Assembly (NCBI RefSeq): GCF_000308515.1
Contig: NZ_BAFV01000119.1
Location: 1-64,000, forward strand
DNA length: 64,000 nt
Source: Nocardia carnea NBRC 14403
GTDB taxonomy: Bacteria; Actinomycetota; Actinomycetes; Mycobacteriales; Mycobacteriaceae
Direction of reading: 5' to 3'
Shown here in pieces: positions 9,303 through 18,334 of the stretch (its first letter is position 1; every line of letters starts with the position of its first letter). The notes below the pieces were generated by a model. It was given only the letters and a program-made list of their open reading frames with translations. It did no database searches and was not told the origin of the DNA. A program made the position numbers and the translations under genes.

Positions 9303-10208
9303 TCAGGAAGCCGGGAGCTGTGCGGGAGCGACCAGCTGCGGGATCGCTTCCGGCGTGATCGCCATGATCGTGTCGAACCGGTCGGCCACGCTCTCCACGG
9401 TGAGGCCCGGGTCGTGGATGCCCACGGTATTGACCAGAGCCAGCCGGTTCACGATGCCGCCCGCCACGTTGAACACCTCACCGGTGACCTCGCAGGACGG
9501 GTGCAGCAGGTACGCGACGACCGGTGCGACCTGCTCGGGCTTGAGCGCCGTGCGCATATACTCCATGACCTCGGGCGACAGCGTGTCGGCCGCGGCCTCG
9601 GCCATCCGGGTACCGGCGCCGGGCGCGATCGCGTTGACTTTGATACCCACCTCGAGCCCCTCGACGGCGAGGTTACGCGTGAGGCCGAACAGTGCGCCCT
9701 TGGAGCCGCCGTAGTGTGACATCCCCGGATTGCCGAGCATCGCCTGGGAGATGGTGTTGACGATCCGCGGCGCCTCGGCCTGTAGCAGATGCGGCCAGGC
9801 AGCGCGGATGACCCGCAGGGAACCGAAATAGTGGACGTCGAGATGGCGCTGGTACTCCTCATCCGGGACCTCGGCGAACGGCGCCCCTCGCACGATCCCG
9901 GCATTGTTGACGACCGAGGTCAGCCCGCCGAAGGAAGCGACCGCCGCATCGACGAGCGCACGGGCCCCCTCCTCGGTCGACACGTCACCGGTGCAGGCGA
10001 CCGCCTTGCCGCCGGCGGCGGTGATCTCCGCGACGACCTCCGCGGCCGGGTTGTCAGCGTCGACGCCGGAGCCGTCGATGCGGGCGCCGAAATCGCCGAC
10101 CACGACCGAAGCGCCACGCGAAGCGAGTAGCAGCGCGTGGGCGCGGCCGATACCGCGACCGGCGCCGGTGACGATGACGACGCGGTCGGAAAAGTCCAGT
10201 GTTGCCAT
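9303..10208 (-). CDS. SDR-family oxidoreductase
   Basis: A 301-residue classical short-chain dehydrogenase with TGAGRGIG at 14-21, NNAG at 101-104 and catalytic Ser154, Tyr166 and Lys170. The length and the loop after the second strand resemble the dehydrogenase domain of peroxisomal multifunctional enzyme type 2, which oxidises hydroxyacyl-CoA or hydroxysteroid substrates. A C-terminal extension of about 50 residues follows the Rossmann core. It lies 34 bases upstream of the P450 gene in the same operon, so it may oxidise the alcohol the P450 makes. Confidence 0.87.
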   Translation of the reverse strand: MATLDFSDRVVIVTGAGRGIGRAHALLLASRGASVVVGDFGARIDGSGVDADNPAAEVVAEITAAGGKAVACTGDVSTEEGARALVDAAVASFGGLTSVVNNAGIVRGAPFAEVPDEEYQRHLDVHYFGSLRVIRAAWPHLLQAEAPRIVNTISQAMLGNPGMSHYGGSKGALFGLTRNLAVEGLEVGIKVNAIAPGAGTRMAEAAADTLSPEVMEYMRTALKPEQVAPVVAYLLHPSCEVTGEVFNVAGGIVNRLALVNTVGIHDPGLTVESVADRFDTIMAITPEAIPQLVAPAQLPAS

Positions 10209-10241
10209 TATTTCCTCGGAGTTCTGTGGGTTGCGGAATGG

Positions 10242-11189
10242 TCAGGGGCGGGTGCTGCCACCGGAGTGCTCGACTTCTGCCACCCAGATGGATCCCTGCG
10301 CTTCCCGGGCCGACTTCTCGAAGTCGAAAACCTCGAAGCCGGCGGTCATATAAAGGGTTGTGCGGTCCGTCCCGCCGAGCAGGCAGGCGGAGGCGACACC
10401 GTTCTCCAGCGGCAGCGAGACCGCGTGGGTGAGGCCCTTGTCGGTGAAGCGCGCGATATAGCCGCCGCCGGGCATTGCCGCCCACACACCGCCGTCCGCG
10501 TCGAGACCGATCCCGTCGGGCATGAAGGGGCAGGTGGCGAATTCCCGCGGGTTCGACAGGGTGCCGTCCGCGGCGCGATCCATCACCGTGATCTTGAAGG
10601 CCATCACTTCTGCCGTGTAGACCTTGGTGCCGTCTTCGCTGATGGCGATACCGTTGGCGCACAACAGCGGGCCGACTTTCTCCGGCGTCGACACCGTGCC
10701 GTCCGGGGCCACCACGATCAGCGGGGAGGTCACCGGCTCTTCACCTTTGAAGAGGTCGAAGCCGAGCTGGGTGATATAGGCCCGGCCGTCGGCGTCGACG
10801 ACCATATCGTTGGCAGCGGCCAGTGTGTACTGCGAGATATCGGCGTACACGCTCAGATCGTCGGGCGCGCCACCACCGTGCATCAGAACGAGTTTTTCGT
10901 GCATCGACACCACGATCAGCCGGCCGTCCGGCAGCCAGCCGAAACCGCCGAGCACGATCGGCGCTTCGGTATCGGCGGCACGTCCGGTCGCGTCCACCAC
11001 GACGGTCGCGATGCCGTCGGTGTCGAGCTTTTTCAGTGTGCCGGTGTACATATCGGAGAACCAGAAGGTGCCCTCGTGCCACCGCGGGCATTCCGGCCAG
11101 GAGTAACCGGTGGAGACCCGGCGGCTCTCCAGTGTTGGGGCACCGGCCGCGGTGACGGCGGCGGCTACGGTTTCCACGGGGTTTGTCAT
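10242..11189 (-). CDS. SMP-30/gluconolactonase-family lactonase
   Basis: A 315-residue six-bladed propeller of the SMP-30/gluconolaconase/LRE family. Metal-site motifs include the first-blade Glu (WPECPRWHEG), the Asn in LCANGIAIS and the Asp in PDGIGLDADG. These enzymes hydrolyse lactones or related esters. ATG 11189 is chosen over the upstream frame start at 11240 because GGAAGG lies nine bases before it and family similarity starts there. It is the first gene of the operon continuing into SDR, P450 and ferredoxin genes, so it may open a ring lactone formed in the pathway. Confidence 0.82.
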   Translation of the reverse strand: MTNPVETVAAAVTAAGAPTLESRRVSTGYSWPECPRWHEGTFWFSDMYTGTLKKLDTDGIATVVVDATGRAADTEAPIVLGGFGWLPDGRLIVVSMHEKLVLMHGGGAPDDLSVYADISQYTLAAANDMVVDADGRAYITQLGFDLFKGEEPVTSPLIVVAPDGTVSTPEKVGPLLCANGIAISEDGTKVYTAEVMAFKITVMDRAADGTLSNPREFATCPFMPDGIGLDADGGVWAAMPGGGYIARFTDKGLTHAVSLPLENGVASACLLGGTDRTTLYMTAGFEVFDFEKSAREAQGSIWVAEVEHSGGSTRP

Positions 11190-11580
11190 GATGCGGGGCC
11201 TTCCGAAAGCAGAGTTGACCGGGCCGCCGCGTACCCCCACAGCAGCGGGCGGTCGGAGCAGGCCTGGGATCGAGCGGGTAAGTGGTCGAACGAGAGCGCG
11301 GCGGCCTCCGGGAGGCCGCCCGAATGGAGCGAACCGCCGGCGCGCCCGGTACGACCGAGCAGTCCGACGCCGCGGCTTCCCACAACCGGGCGGGTTGCGG
11401 TGGTGTGAGCGGACCCGAAAACGGAGGGTCTCCGTCGGTGAACTGCATCACAACCACGTGGCATGACAGGACGATAGGGTCTGCGCAAGGGGCCGGTCGA
11501 CGGCCTCCCATTGAGCGGGAGAACTCCTTCGCGAAACCAAGATGATCGCAGGTCACACACCACCGCAGCCGGATACGGCC
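11190..11580. other. Intergenic region upstream of the SMP-30 operon
   Basis: No supportable gene was found here; the open frames are antisense shadows without codon-usage or motif support. The stretch nearest 11189 should hold the promoter of the minus-strand SMP-30/P450 operon, but no convincing -35/-10 pair could be picked out. Its right side ends in the hairpin at 11581-11615. Confidence 0.5.
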
Positions 11581-11615
11581 GCGCCGGACAGGAAACCCCT
11601 GTTCCTGTCCGGCGC
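11581..11615 (-). terminator. Strong hairpin terminator
   Basis: A perfect 14-bp stem (GCGCCGGACAGGAA paired with its complement) encloses a 7-base loop. It lies about 55 bases past the stop of the unknown-protein gene on the minus strand. There is no U-tract, as is common for terminators in high-GC actinobacteria. Confidence 0.7.
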
Positions 11616-11668
11616 AATATTCGGCGTTATCCGCGGTGCCCGGTACACCGCGGGTAGCGGTCAAGCGG

Positions 11669-12721
11669 TCAGTTGACGTCGAGCGGGGCGTCGGCCGGGT
11701 ACTCGGCGGGCGCCATGGCGTAGGTGGCGGTGAGCAGCGCGATGAAATCGCGATCGGTCATCGGATCTGCAGGGAACTCGAACGCGATACCGCGGCGCTT
11801 CAGATCATCGCCGAGAATGTCGAAAACCTTGTCGGCGGTGAGGTCGTCGGTGTGGTCGAGATAGCGGTCGGCGTCGTGCCGGTCGTCGAAGACCAGCGCC
11901 GTGTAGTGGAAAAGGGTCCGGACGTCACCGTCGGTGTACCGGCCGATTTCCTTCTCACCGTTGCGTACCACCCACTGACCGTTGTCACCGTGCAGACGTG
12001 TGTGCATTTCCAGCTCCGGCATATCGCGGCGGTCCCGCGGACCGTTGCCCTCGCGCCGGTGGTACATCTTCGAGTTGTCCGACAGCACAGCGGTATTCCA
12101 GAACGGCGCGGCCAGCCGTTGCGGAGCGCGGTCGGGTCCGTCGGGCCAGTAGGTGAAACCGCCGTCGAGATCTGAATCGTAGAAGTACGTGATCACCTGG
12201 GAGGTCTTGACCTCCCACGCGTCGAACAGACCAGATTTCGCCATCACACTCAGCAACCAGATCGGGGTTTCCACCGAACTCATTCCACGCCAGTTACCAC
12301 TGTCGAAATGGCCGGCATCGAAACTGCGCGACGGCACCGCCATGTTGAACAGCATGTGATGGGCCATACCGTAGCGGGCACCGTGCACACTTTTGGCGTG
12401 CTCCAGCAGCGTCCGGCTCAGGTAGATATCGCGGATCTCGTCATAGAAGGCGACCCCCTCCTTGGCAAGGTAGCCGCGGAACACCGGCGCGGCGAAATCC
12501 GAGAGTTTCGCTTCCGGTTTCCGGTCTGCCCCACCGGATACGGCCAGATACTCCTCGGTCGAGGAAAAATGATGGGCCAGCACCAGCGGCCACGGCCCGC
12601 GATCGGCGATCACACCGAACAAGGCGGCGGTCTCGGCACTCGAGTAGAGGTCGGCGACGATCCGGGGCGGGGCGACCGGGATGAGCGGATGCCTGCCGGA
12701 AGTCGAGAGAGTGGCGGTCAT
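11669..12721 (-). CDS. Conserved-looking protein of unknown function
   Basis: I do not recognise this 350-residue protein. It has no signal peptide or membrane segment. It is rich in aromatic and charged residues with several histidines (LAHHFSS, YGMAHHMLF, DRHDADRYLDHTDD), which would allow a metal-binding or alpha-helical enzyme fold. ATG 12721 is preceded by AAGGA at eight bases; the frame is open to 12886, but that part overlaps the VOC gene and looks non-coding. It is the last gene of a SnoaL-VOC group, followed by a strong hairpin. Codon use is normal for the window, so it is a real gene. A catabolic enzyme is an inference from context only. Confidence 0.65.
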   Translation of the reverse strand: MTATLSTSGRHPLIPVAPPRIVADLYSSAETAALFGVIADRGPWPLVLAHHFSSTEEYLAVSGGADRKPEAKLSDFAAPVFRGYLAKEGVAFYDEIRDIYLSRTLLEHAKSVHGARYGMAHHMLFNMAVPSRSFDAGHFDSGNWRGMSSVETPIWLLSVMAKSGLFDAWEVKTSQVITYFYDSDLDGGFTYWPDGPDRAPQRLAAPFWNTAVLSDNSKMYHRREGNGPRDRRDMPELEMHTRLHGDNGQWVVRNGEKEIGRYTDGDVRTLFHYTALVFDDRHDADRYLDHTDDLTADKVFDILGDDLKRRGIAFEFPADPMTDRDFIALLTATYAMAPAEYPADAPLDVN

Positions 12722-12749
12722 GATATTTTCCTTCTTCCCGAAATACTGG

Positions 12750-13139
12750 TCACAGCCGTTCGAAGAGTTCCAGTACATGCCCTTCCGGATCCGCGACAAA
12801 AGCGACCCGGATACCGACATCCGCCATCGTGGTGGGCGGTTCGGTGACGGTGGCACCGGCCTCCTCGGCCCGCCGCACGATGTCATCGAGACCGTGCACC
12901 TCGAAACCGATCACCACCGAACCCGGAGTCGGGGCGGGCCGGTTCTTGTAGTGCAACAGCACCAGCGACTGCTCGGTTCCGTCCGGTGAGGTCATGATGA
13001 TCTCGGCGAGCGGATCGGAACGGTCGTCGAACTCGTACCGGGTTTTCTCCACTCGACCGAAAACCTTCGAATAGAAGTCGAATTGGACCGGAAGATCATT
13101 CACCAGGATTTTGGTGAAGGCAAAGCGCGGACCGGGCAT
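12750..13139 (-). CDS. VOC-family protein (glyoxalase/bleomycin-resistance fold)
   Basis: A 129-residue vicinal-oxygen-chelate protein with two beta-alpha-beta-beta-beta modules and the C-terminal DPEGHVLELFE signature. The usual first metal ligand (His in strand 1) is absent: the strand reads FAFTKILVND. Metal-dependent catalysis is therefore uncertain. ATG 13139 has AGGA upstream and begins the domain. It lies 28 bases before the unknown-protein gene, and the two probably share a transcript. Confidence 0.8.
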   Translation of the reverse strand: MPGPRFAFTKILVNDLPVQFDFYSKVFGRVEKTRYEFDDRSDPLAEIIMTSPDGTEQSLVLLHYKNRPAPTPGSVVIGFEVHGLDDIVRRAEEAGATVTEPPTTMADVGIRVAFVADPEGHVLELFERL

Positions 13140-13188
13140 ATATTTCCTTTCGTTGCGCGGTGGGTGCAACCCCACCGCGACGATTCGG

Positions 13189-13665
13189 TTACCCCGAAGC
13201 GCCACCGAGGACCGCATGGCGGTCCCCCAACTCGATATCGATCACGAATGTTCGTTCCACGATCCGCCACCCCTGCGCCGACCGAATCAGCCGGTCGCGA
13301 TACACACCCACGCATTCGTAGGTGATGTTCGCGTTCTCCCCCGCGCCGATGTGCAGTACCCGGGCTTTGCAGATCGAGGAGGCGGTATCGCCGTCGATAT
13401 CGATGACGTGGTTACCGAGCAGGTGCTGGGACGGGCCACACCGATCGAGGAAGGACCGGATCATCGCCACGGTCGCCACCCGGCCACGGACCGCGGGCGC
13501 CTCGGCCGCGCCGTAGCGGACCACCGCATCCGGTGCGAACACCTCGTCGAGAAGGGCCCAATCGCGGTCGTCGAGGGCGTAGGTGTAACGGTTCACGGTA
13601 TCGGCGACGGCGTCACGGTCGGGTTTCGCCGGGCCGGGGTGGGAGGAATCGGACGAAGAAGTCAC
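13189..13665 (-). CDS. SnoaL/NTF2-like protein
   Basis: A cone-shaped NTF2-like fold of about 158 residues, as in SnoaL cyclases, ketosteroid isomerases and ring-hydroxylating dioxygenase beta subunits. The family opening DAVADTVNRYTYALDDRDW and central VLHIGAG and IVERTFVIDIE strands are visible. The start is unsure: GTG 13665 gives a suitable length but lacks a clear ribosome-binding site, and the frame is open further upstream. It is 50 bases ahead of the VOC gene. Possible roles are isomerase, dehydratase or ligand-binding; the catalytic residues cannot be assigned. Confidence 0.72.
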   Translation of the reverse strand: MTSSSDSSHPGPAKPDRDAVADTVNRYTYALDDRDWALLDEVFAPDAVVRYGAAEAPAVRGRVATVAMIRSFLDRCGPSQHLLGNHVIDIDGDTASSICKARVLHIGAGENANITYECVGVYRDRLIRSAQGWRIVERTFVIDIELGDRHAVLGGASG

Positions 13666-13878
13666 GATCGGATCGTAAAGGCACGGTAGTACGAACTCGG
13701 GCGGCCGATCCCGATGAACGGGAAGTTCGGCGGACGGCCCGGTCCGTCGCGGCGAACCGTCGACTCGGCGTCCGGCGCATCGCCCGGCTCCGCCCGACAC
13801 CGGCCCGCCGCTCCGGCTCGGTCCGGCTCCGATGCCGCTACGAGGTAAGTCCCGTAGCGGCGTCGGCCCCGCAGTCCG

Positions 13879-15372
13879 TCAGGCGTACGCCGCCGAGGTC
13901 TCGCTGCCCTCGTCACCGGCCGGCAGACCGTCGGCCGGTTTCGTCTCCGGCTTCGGCCGGCCGATGAACAAGCACACGGCGGCCACGATCAGCGAGCACA
14001 GAATGAACCAGCCCACCGCCACATTGAACGACGACAACGCCGGTGCGGTGGTCTCCGGAACCGTCCACAGGGTCAGCATGACCGAAACGATGGCCACACC
14101 GATCGCCGAGAACGCCTGCCGGGCGGTGCTCAGAATGCCCGTGGTGACACTGGTGACGCTGTCGGGGACGGATTCGATCACGATCTTCGGGTAACCGGTG
14201 AACGCGAAAGCCGTAGCGACCGCGGCGACGGCGAAAACTCCCATCATCACGGGCAGCGATTTATGACCCACGAAGATCATGATGTTGGCAACGGCGAACA
14301 ACGCGGCCCCGATGAGGAACGCCGTCCGGCCGCCCCACCGGCCGGCGACCGCCCCGGCCACCGGTGATGCGGCGAATCCGAAGAGGGCCGCGATACCGGC
14401 CACCAGTCCGGTAACCGTCGCCGACATCCCGAGCCCCACCGGCAGGGAGGTCGGTGACTGCAGGATCATCGGGGTCACGATCTGCACGGCGCCGGCAGGG
14501 CCGAGCGCGAGCACGGACAACGCGATCAGGTTGAGCGTCATACGTTTGTTCGCGAATACCCGGAAATCGACCAAGGGTTCGCTTCGACCCAGCTCCCAGA
14601 AGGTCCATACCGCCAGGATGCCGAGACCGGCGACGATCAGGCCGATAACGGCGGGACTGGTCCAGCCCCAGGCCGGCCCCTGTGTGATGCCGTACAGCAG
14701 CGCGATGAGTCCGGGCGTCATCAGGATCGCGCCCACGTAGTCGAAGCGGGGCAGTTCGGACCGGGTATGCGCTCCCGGAAGTACCGCCGCGGCCACGGCG
14801 GAAGCGACGATGGCCAGGACGGCGGCCAAGACGAAGATCATATGCCAGTCGGCGACATCGAGCAGGACCCCGGCGATCAGGGAGCCACCCGAACCGGCCA
14901 GGAGGGCCGCGCCGCTGATGAACCCCACGGCGATCGACACCTTCTCGGCCGGTAGAGCTTCCCGCGCCAGGCCATAGCAGAGTGGCAGGATCGCACCCGA
15001 AACTCCCTGCACACCACGCCCGACGATGATCGCCGCCATCGAGTCACCGAAAACGCTGATCACCGAACCGAGTACCGAAATCAGCATGACGGCGATGAGT
15101 ACCTTTTTGCGGCCGTACATATCACCGAGACGGCCGCCGACCAGGGCCGTCGCCGCCGCCACGAGCATGTAGGCGGTAACCGCCCATCCTGTCGTGGAGG
15201 CCGGCGCCCCGAAAATTTCACTGAACCGCGGCAACGCGATGAAGATCGTGCCGGCCTCGAAAGCACTGACGCATTCGGCGAGGATCAGCGCCGTGATGAT
15301 CATTGCCGGGGACCTGAACCTCGGCGGGTTACCGGGGCTTCCGGTGGTGAGCCGGGATGAGGGATCGGACAT
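13879..15372 (-). CDS. MFS drug/metabolite exporter (14-TMS DHA2 type)
   Basis: A 497-residue major-facilitator protein with about 14 membrane helices, the EmrB/QacA layout. Motif A is visible as GGRLGDMYGRKK after helix 2, and a Gly-rich antiporter-type helix (motif C region) is near GAALLAGSGGSLIAG. It would be a proton-driven exporter in the plasma membrane. AGGAGG lies seven bases before ATG 15372. It is divergent from an HSL-type esterase across a long region holding a CRP-like palindrome, and upstream of the SnoaL-VOC genes. Substrate unknown. Confidence 0.88.
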   Translation of the reverse strand: MSDPSSRLTTGSPGNPPRFRSPAMIITALILAECVSAFEAGTIFIALPRFSEIFGAPASTTGWAVTAYMLVAAATALVGGRLGDMYGRKKVLIAVMLISVLGSVISVFGDSMAAIIVGRGVQGVSGAILPLCYGLAREALPAEKVSIAVGFISGAALLAGSGGSLIAGVLLDVADWHMIFVLAAVLAIVASAVAAAVLPGAHTRSELPRFDYVGAILMTPGLIALLYGITQGPAWGWTSPAVIGLIVAGLGILAVWTFWELGRSEPLVDFRVFANKRMTLNLIALSVLALGPAGAVQIVTPMILQSPTSLPVGLGMSATVTGLVAGIAALFGFAASPVAGAVAGRWGGRTAFLIGAALFAVANIMIFVGHKSLPVMMGVFAVAAVATAFAFTGYPKIVIESVPDSVTSVTTGILSTARQAFSAIGVAIVSVMLTLWTVPETTAPALSSFNVAVGWFILCSLIVAAVCLFIGRPKPETKPADGLPAGDEGSETSAAYA

Positions 15373-15956
15373 CGAACGTCCTCCTGAGACGAGATGGGCC
15401 CGGGGTTACGGTCGCCGGGTATCCCGCTCTGCGCTCGTGGAATACGACATTCCGCGGCGTGGTCGAGGGATTCGGCAACAGCACCCGGCGGGCCTACGGC
15501 ACCGCGGAAACTGCACCCAGCACCGAGCACCGGTGCAGGTAGCGAACCAATGGTCGGCTGTTCGTGATCTGGATCACGAACGGCTGGCACAACGGACGAT
15601 AAGGCGTGTCCGAAATGTCGACTGTCGCGTTTCCGGTGAGCGGGACCGAACAGGATCGATCGATTAGCGGCCGGCCTCCCATCTGACGGAACAGCGGCAG
15701 CCGAACAACGGCGGCATGCGTTCCCATAGGGGTGTCGCGACGGCCGGCCCGCAGAACGGATGAGCCATGCGTGAACTGAAGGGATGCCGGTTTCACAGAT
15801 CGTGGAACCGGTCGTCCAAGGGATGGCGGAGCGCAAAACCCATAACTTCCCGCATCCGGAGTGGCTGAACCTGTGGGCCGGCCGCGTAGAACGTGTCACC
15901 GCACAGGCCGATTCACAGCCACACCTATCCCCTTCATATTCGCCGAGGAGACGACC
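15373..15956. other. Long divergent intergenic region (MFS / esterase)
   Basis: No gene is supportable in these 584 bases. The only clear structure is the 22-bp CRP-like palindrome at 15560-15581, about 190 bases from the MFS start and 375 from the esterase start. A TAGAAC half-site occurs near 15887 but has no matching second half. Confidence 0.5.
15560..15581. promoter_or_regulatory. CRP/GlxR-like operator palindrome
   Basis: Two perfect 10-bp arms, GTTCGTGATC and GATCACGAAC, flank a TG spacer. The core GTGA-N6-TCAC fits the CRP-family consensus TGTGA-N6-TCACA used by mycobacterial CRP and corynebacterial GlxR. It lies between the divergent exporter and esterase genes, suggesting cAMP-type control of one or both. 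Confidence 0.6.
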
Positions 15957-16904
15957 GTGCCCGTTCCCCCACTCGATCCCGATGTCGAAGCACGTATCAG
16001 CGCCCTCGGGGCAGTGTCTTCCATGCGTTCCCGAGGTATCGAACAGGTCCGTGCCGGTGTCGAGGCGATGGCACCCCCGGCCGATATGCCGCCCATGGCA
16101 GAGATCGAAGAGCTCACCGTTCCCGGGCCGTACGGTCCCATCCCGCTCCGCGTGTACCGGCCCACCACCGATGCCCTCGCCCCGGCCGTGGTCCATCTGC
16201 ACGGTGGTGGTCTCGTGATGGGTTCCAATGCCTCGTTCGAACCGCTGGCCCGGCAGATCGCGGCCGCCGCGGGTGCGACCGTGATCGGGGTCGACTACCG
16301 GCTGGCACCGGAATGGGGAGCGCCCGTGCAGATCGAGGAATCGTATGCGGCCACTGTATGGGCCGCGGACAACGCCGAGTCTCTGCGCATCGACGCCGGA
16401 CGCTTGGTAGTGCTCGGCGACAGCGCGGGCGGCAGTCTCGCGGCCGGTGTAACCCTGCTGTCCAGAGACCGCAGCGGCCCGGCCCTTTTCGGTCAGGTGC
16501 TGCTGTACCCCGGACTGGACCGCGATATGGGCGCACCGTCGATCGTCGAAATGACCGATATGCCGCTGATGCTCCGCGACGACGTCGCTTATATGCACGA
16601 ACTCGTCGACACCAGTGCCACCGGGCCGGCGGACTACTATCGGGTTCCGGCCTATGCCGAGGACCTGTCCGGTCTCCCCCAGACGATCATGGTGACCGCC
16701 GAGAGCGACCCGATCCGCGATTGGGGCGAGCGATACGCCCGCCGGTTGCGGGACGCGCGGGTCCAGACCACGGTCACGCGGTACCCCGGTGTGCTACACG
16801 GTTTCCTCATGCGGCCGGAGAATTCGGCCCGCGCGACACTCGCGATAGCCGAAGTCGGCGCTCTGCTGCGCGCCAAGTTCAATCATCCGCTGCCCTTCGG
16901 CTGA
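15957..16904 (+). CDS. HSL-type alpha/beta hydrolase (esterase)
   Basis: A 315-residue esterase of the hormone-sensitive-lipase family. The oxyanion motif HGGG is at 82-85 and the nucleophile elbow GDSAGG has Ser156. The acid lies in SDPIRDWGE and the catalytic His in VLHGF near the C-terminus. It would hydrolyse short-chain esters in the cytoplasm. The frame is open upstream to 15861, but GTG 15957 has GAGGAG six bases before it and begins the family N-terminus. Convergent with a SnoaL gene, with a hairpin between. Confidence 0.87.
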   Translation: MPVPPLDPDVEARISALGAVSSMRSRGIEQVRAGVEAMAPPADMPPMAEIEELTVPGPYGPIPLRVYRPTTDALAPAVVHLHGGGLVMGSNASFEPLARQIAAAAGATVIGVDYRLAPEWGAPVQIEESYAATVWAADNAESLRIDAGRLVVLGDSAGGSLAAGVTLLSRDRSGPALFGQVLLYPGLDRDMGAPSIVEMTDMPLMLRDDVAYMHELVDTSATGPADYYRVPAYAEDLSGLPQTIMVTAESDPIRDWGERYARRLRDARVQTTVTRYPGVLHGFLMRPENSARATLAIAEVGALLRAKFNHPLPFG

Positions 16905-16952
16905 TCGGCACGCAGATACGAACTGACGCACCGTCCGGCCCGGCGCCGGGGC

Positions 16953-16977
16953 GGCCGGATCCGGTATAGATCCGGCC
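16953..16977. terminator. Bidirectional hairpin terminator
   Basis: Perfect 9-bp arms GGCCGGATC / GATCCGGCC with a 7-base loop, placed between the convergent esterase (ends 16904) and SnoaL (ends 17003) genes. Confidence 0.55.
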
Positions 16978-17002
16978 CAGGGCCCCGCCGCCCAGCATCT
17001 CC

Positions 17003-17479
17003 CTATTTCCGGCCGGCCACCAGCTCACGGGCTTCGGCGCTACCGTTCAACGGCCGGGTGACCCGACGGGTGACACACCAACCGCTGTCGGTGCGGCGCA
17101 ACTCGATCCGGTGGACTCCGGCCCGCCAGATGTAGAATTCGCCGTCTTTCTGCCGTACCAGTATCGATTCGCAGATCGCGGCGGCCTCGTCGCCCTCGAT
17201 ACGTTCGATATGGGGCGGGCCGAAGAAGTGGGCACTGCCGCCGGTGATGATGTCCTGGTGGGCGTCGGACAAGACCATCGCCCGCACCTCGGCGCGCCCG
17301 GCCATCCGCCAGTGCTCGACGTCGTATACACCGTCCTCGGCCCACAGTGCGGCCACGGCATCGGCTTCGCCGGCATCGACCAGCGGTCCGTAAGCGGTGA
17401 GTTTCCGGATGATGGCCAGCTCGTCCTCGAGCCGCTGTACCCGCGTCACCAGTCCGGCGAGTGTCTCTTCCACGCCCAT
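17003..17479 (-). CDS. SnoaL/NTF2-like protein
   Basis: A 158-residue NTF2-like protein starting with a short coiled helix (VTRVQRLEDELAIIRKL), then the cone fold: YGPLVDAGEADAVAALWAEDGVYDVE and HFFGPPHIERIEGDEA. This arrangement is common in small dehydratase/isomerase-like proteins that accompany steroid and aromatic catabolic SDRs. It follows the SDR gene at 17536 by 56 bases in the same direction and is probably the last gene of that operon. The reaction is not predictable. Confidence 0.8.
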   Translation of the reverse strand: MGVEETLAGLVTRVQRLEDELAIIRKLTAYGPLVDAGEADAVAALWAEDGVYDVEHWRMAGRAEVRAMVLSDAHQDIITGGSAHFFGPPHIERIEGDEAAAICESILVRQKDGEFYIWRAGVHRIELRRTDSGWCVTRRVTRPLNGSAEARELVAGRK

Positions 17480-17535
17480 ATTTCAACCTCTCGTCGTACC
17501 GAATCGCCGCAAGGCAATTCGGCTGTCACGTAGCG

Positions 17536-18279
17536 CTACCGCAGCTTGATCGTTCCACCGTCGACCATGAGGGTCTGACCGGTGATGTAGTCGGCGTCCG
17601 CGCTCGCCAGGAATACCGCCACCCGCCCGATATCCTTTTGCGGATCGCCGAAACGGCGCAGGGGCACACGCTTCAGCATGACGTCCTCGACACCCGGATT
17701 CGCTTCGAGATACGCCTGCACCCCTTCGGTGAGGGCCAGCGGCGAGATGATGTTCACATTGATGTTGTCGGCCGCCCATTCGTTGGCCGCCACTCGGCTG
17801 ACCGCCCGGATCGCTTCCTTGGCCGCGGCGTACGAGGCCTGGGTTACCTGCCCGTCGATACCGGCACCCGAAGCGAAATTGATCACCGAACCCGCGGTCG
17901 CCCGCAGATGCGGGTACGCGGCCTGCATCAACCGCACCGTCGGGTAGAAGCCGGTGCCGAACGACAGGTCGAACATGCCCTGCGTCGTTTCGAGCAACGG
18001 AGCCTGTCGCGAGGCGTGCGCATTGTTGACCAGGATATGCAAGGCACCGAAGGCTTCTAGTGCTGCGGCACAGATCTTTTCGGCGCTACCCTCCTGCGCG
18101 ATATCGATATCGATGTACTTCGCCCGGCCGCCGAGATCCTCCTCCAGCGCACGTCCCGCTTCGGCGTCGATATCGGCGAAAACGACCGACGCCCCCTCGT
18201 CGGTGAAAGCCCGGACGATCCCGCGCCCGATCCCACCGGCGCCACCGGTGACTATCGCGACTCTTCCGTCGAGTCTCAC
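17536..18279 (-). CDS. SDR-family oxidoreductase (paralogue of 38587-39330)
   Basis: A 247-residue SDR with TGGAGGIG near the N-terminus and catalytic Tyr and Lys in SYAAAKEA. The fourth-strand motif reads NNAH instead of NNAG, and the catalytic Ser strand is NFASGAG. It aligns without gaps over its full length with the SDR at 38587-39330, sharing blocks such as NNAHASRQAPLLETTQ and FLASADADYITGQT. Both belong to the cyclohexanol/2-hydroxycyclohexanecarboxyl-CoA dehydrogenase-like end of the family. Its neighbours are another SDR and SnoaL and VOC proteins. Substrate unknown. Confidence 0.85.
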   Translation of the reverse strand: MRLDGRVAIVTGGAGGIGRGIVRAFTDEGASVVFADIDAEAGRALEEDLGGRAKYIDIDIAQEGSAEKICAAALEAFGALHILVNNAHASRQAPLLETTQGMFDLSFGTGFYPTVRLMQAAYPHLRATAGSVINFASGAGIDGQVTQASYAAAKEAIRAVSRVAANEWAADNINVNIISPLALTEGVQAYLEANPGVEDVMLKRVPLRRFGDPQKDIGRVAVFLASADADYITGQTLMVDGGTIKLR

Positions 18280-18334
18280 GTATGTTCCTTCCGTCCCGAT
18301 CTCACCATTCGCCCGAACATCTTCGGCACCATCG

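Noticed and set aside
15887-15900. KstR-like half-site TAGAACGTGTCACC before the esterase gene
   Set aside because: The second half does not match GTTNNA, so it is not a credible operator.
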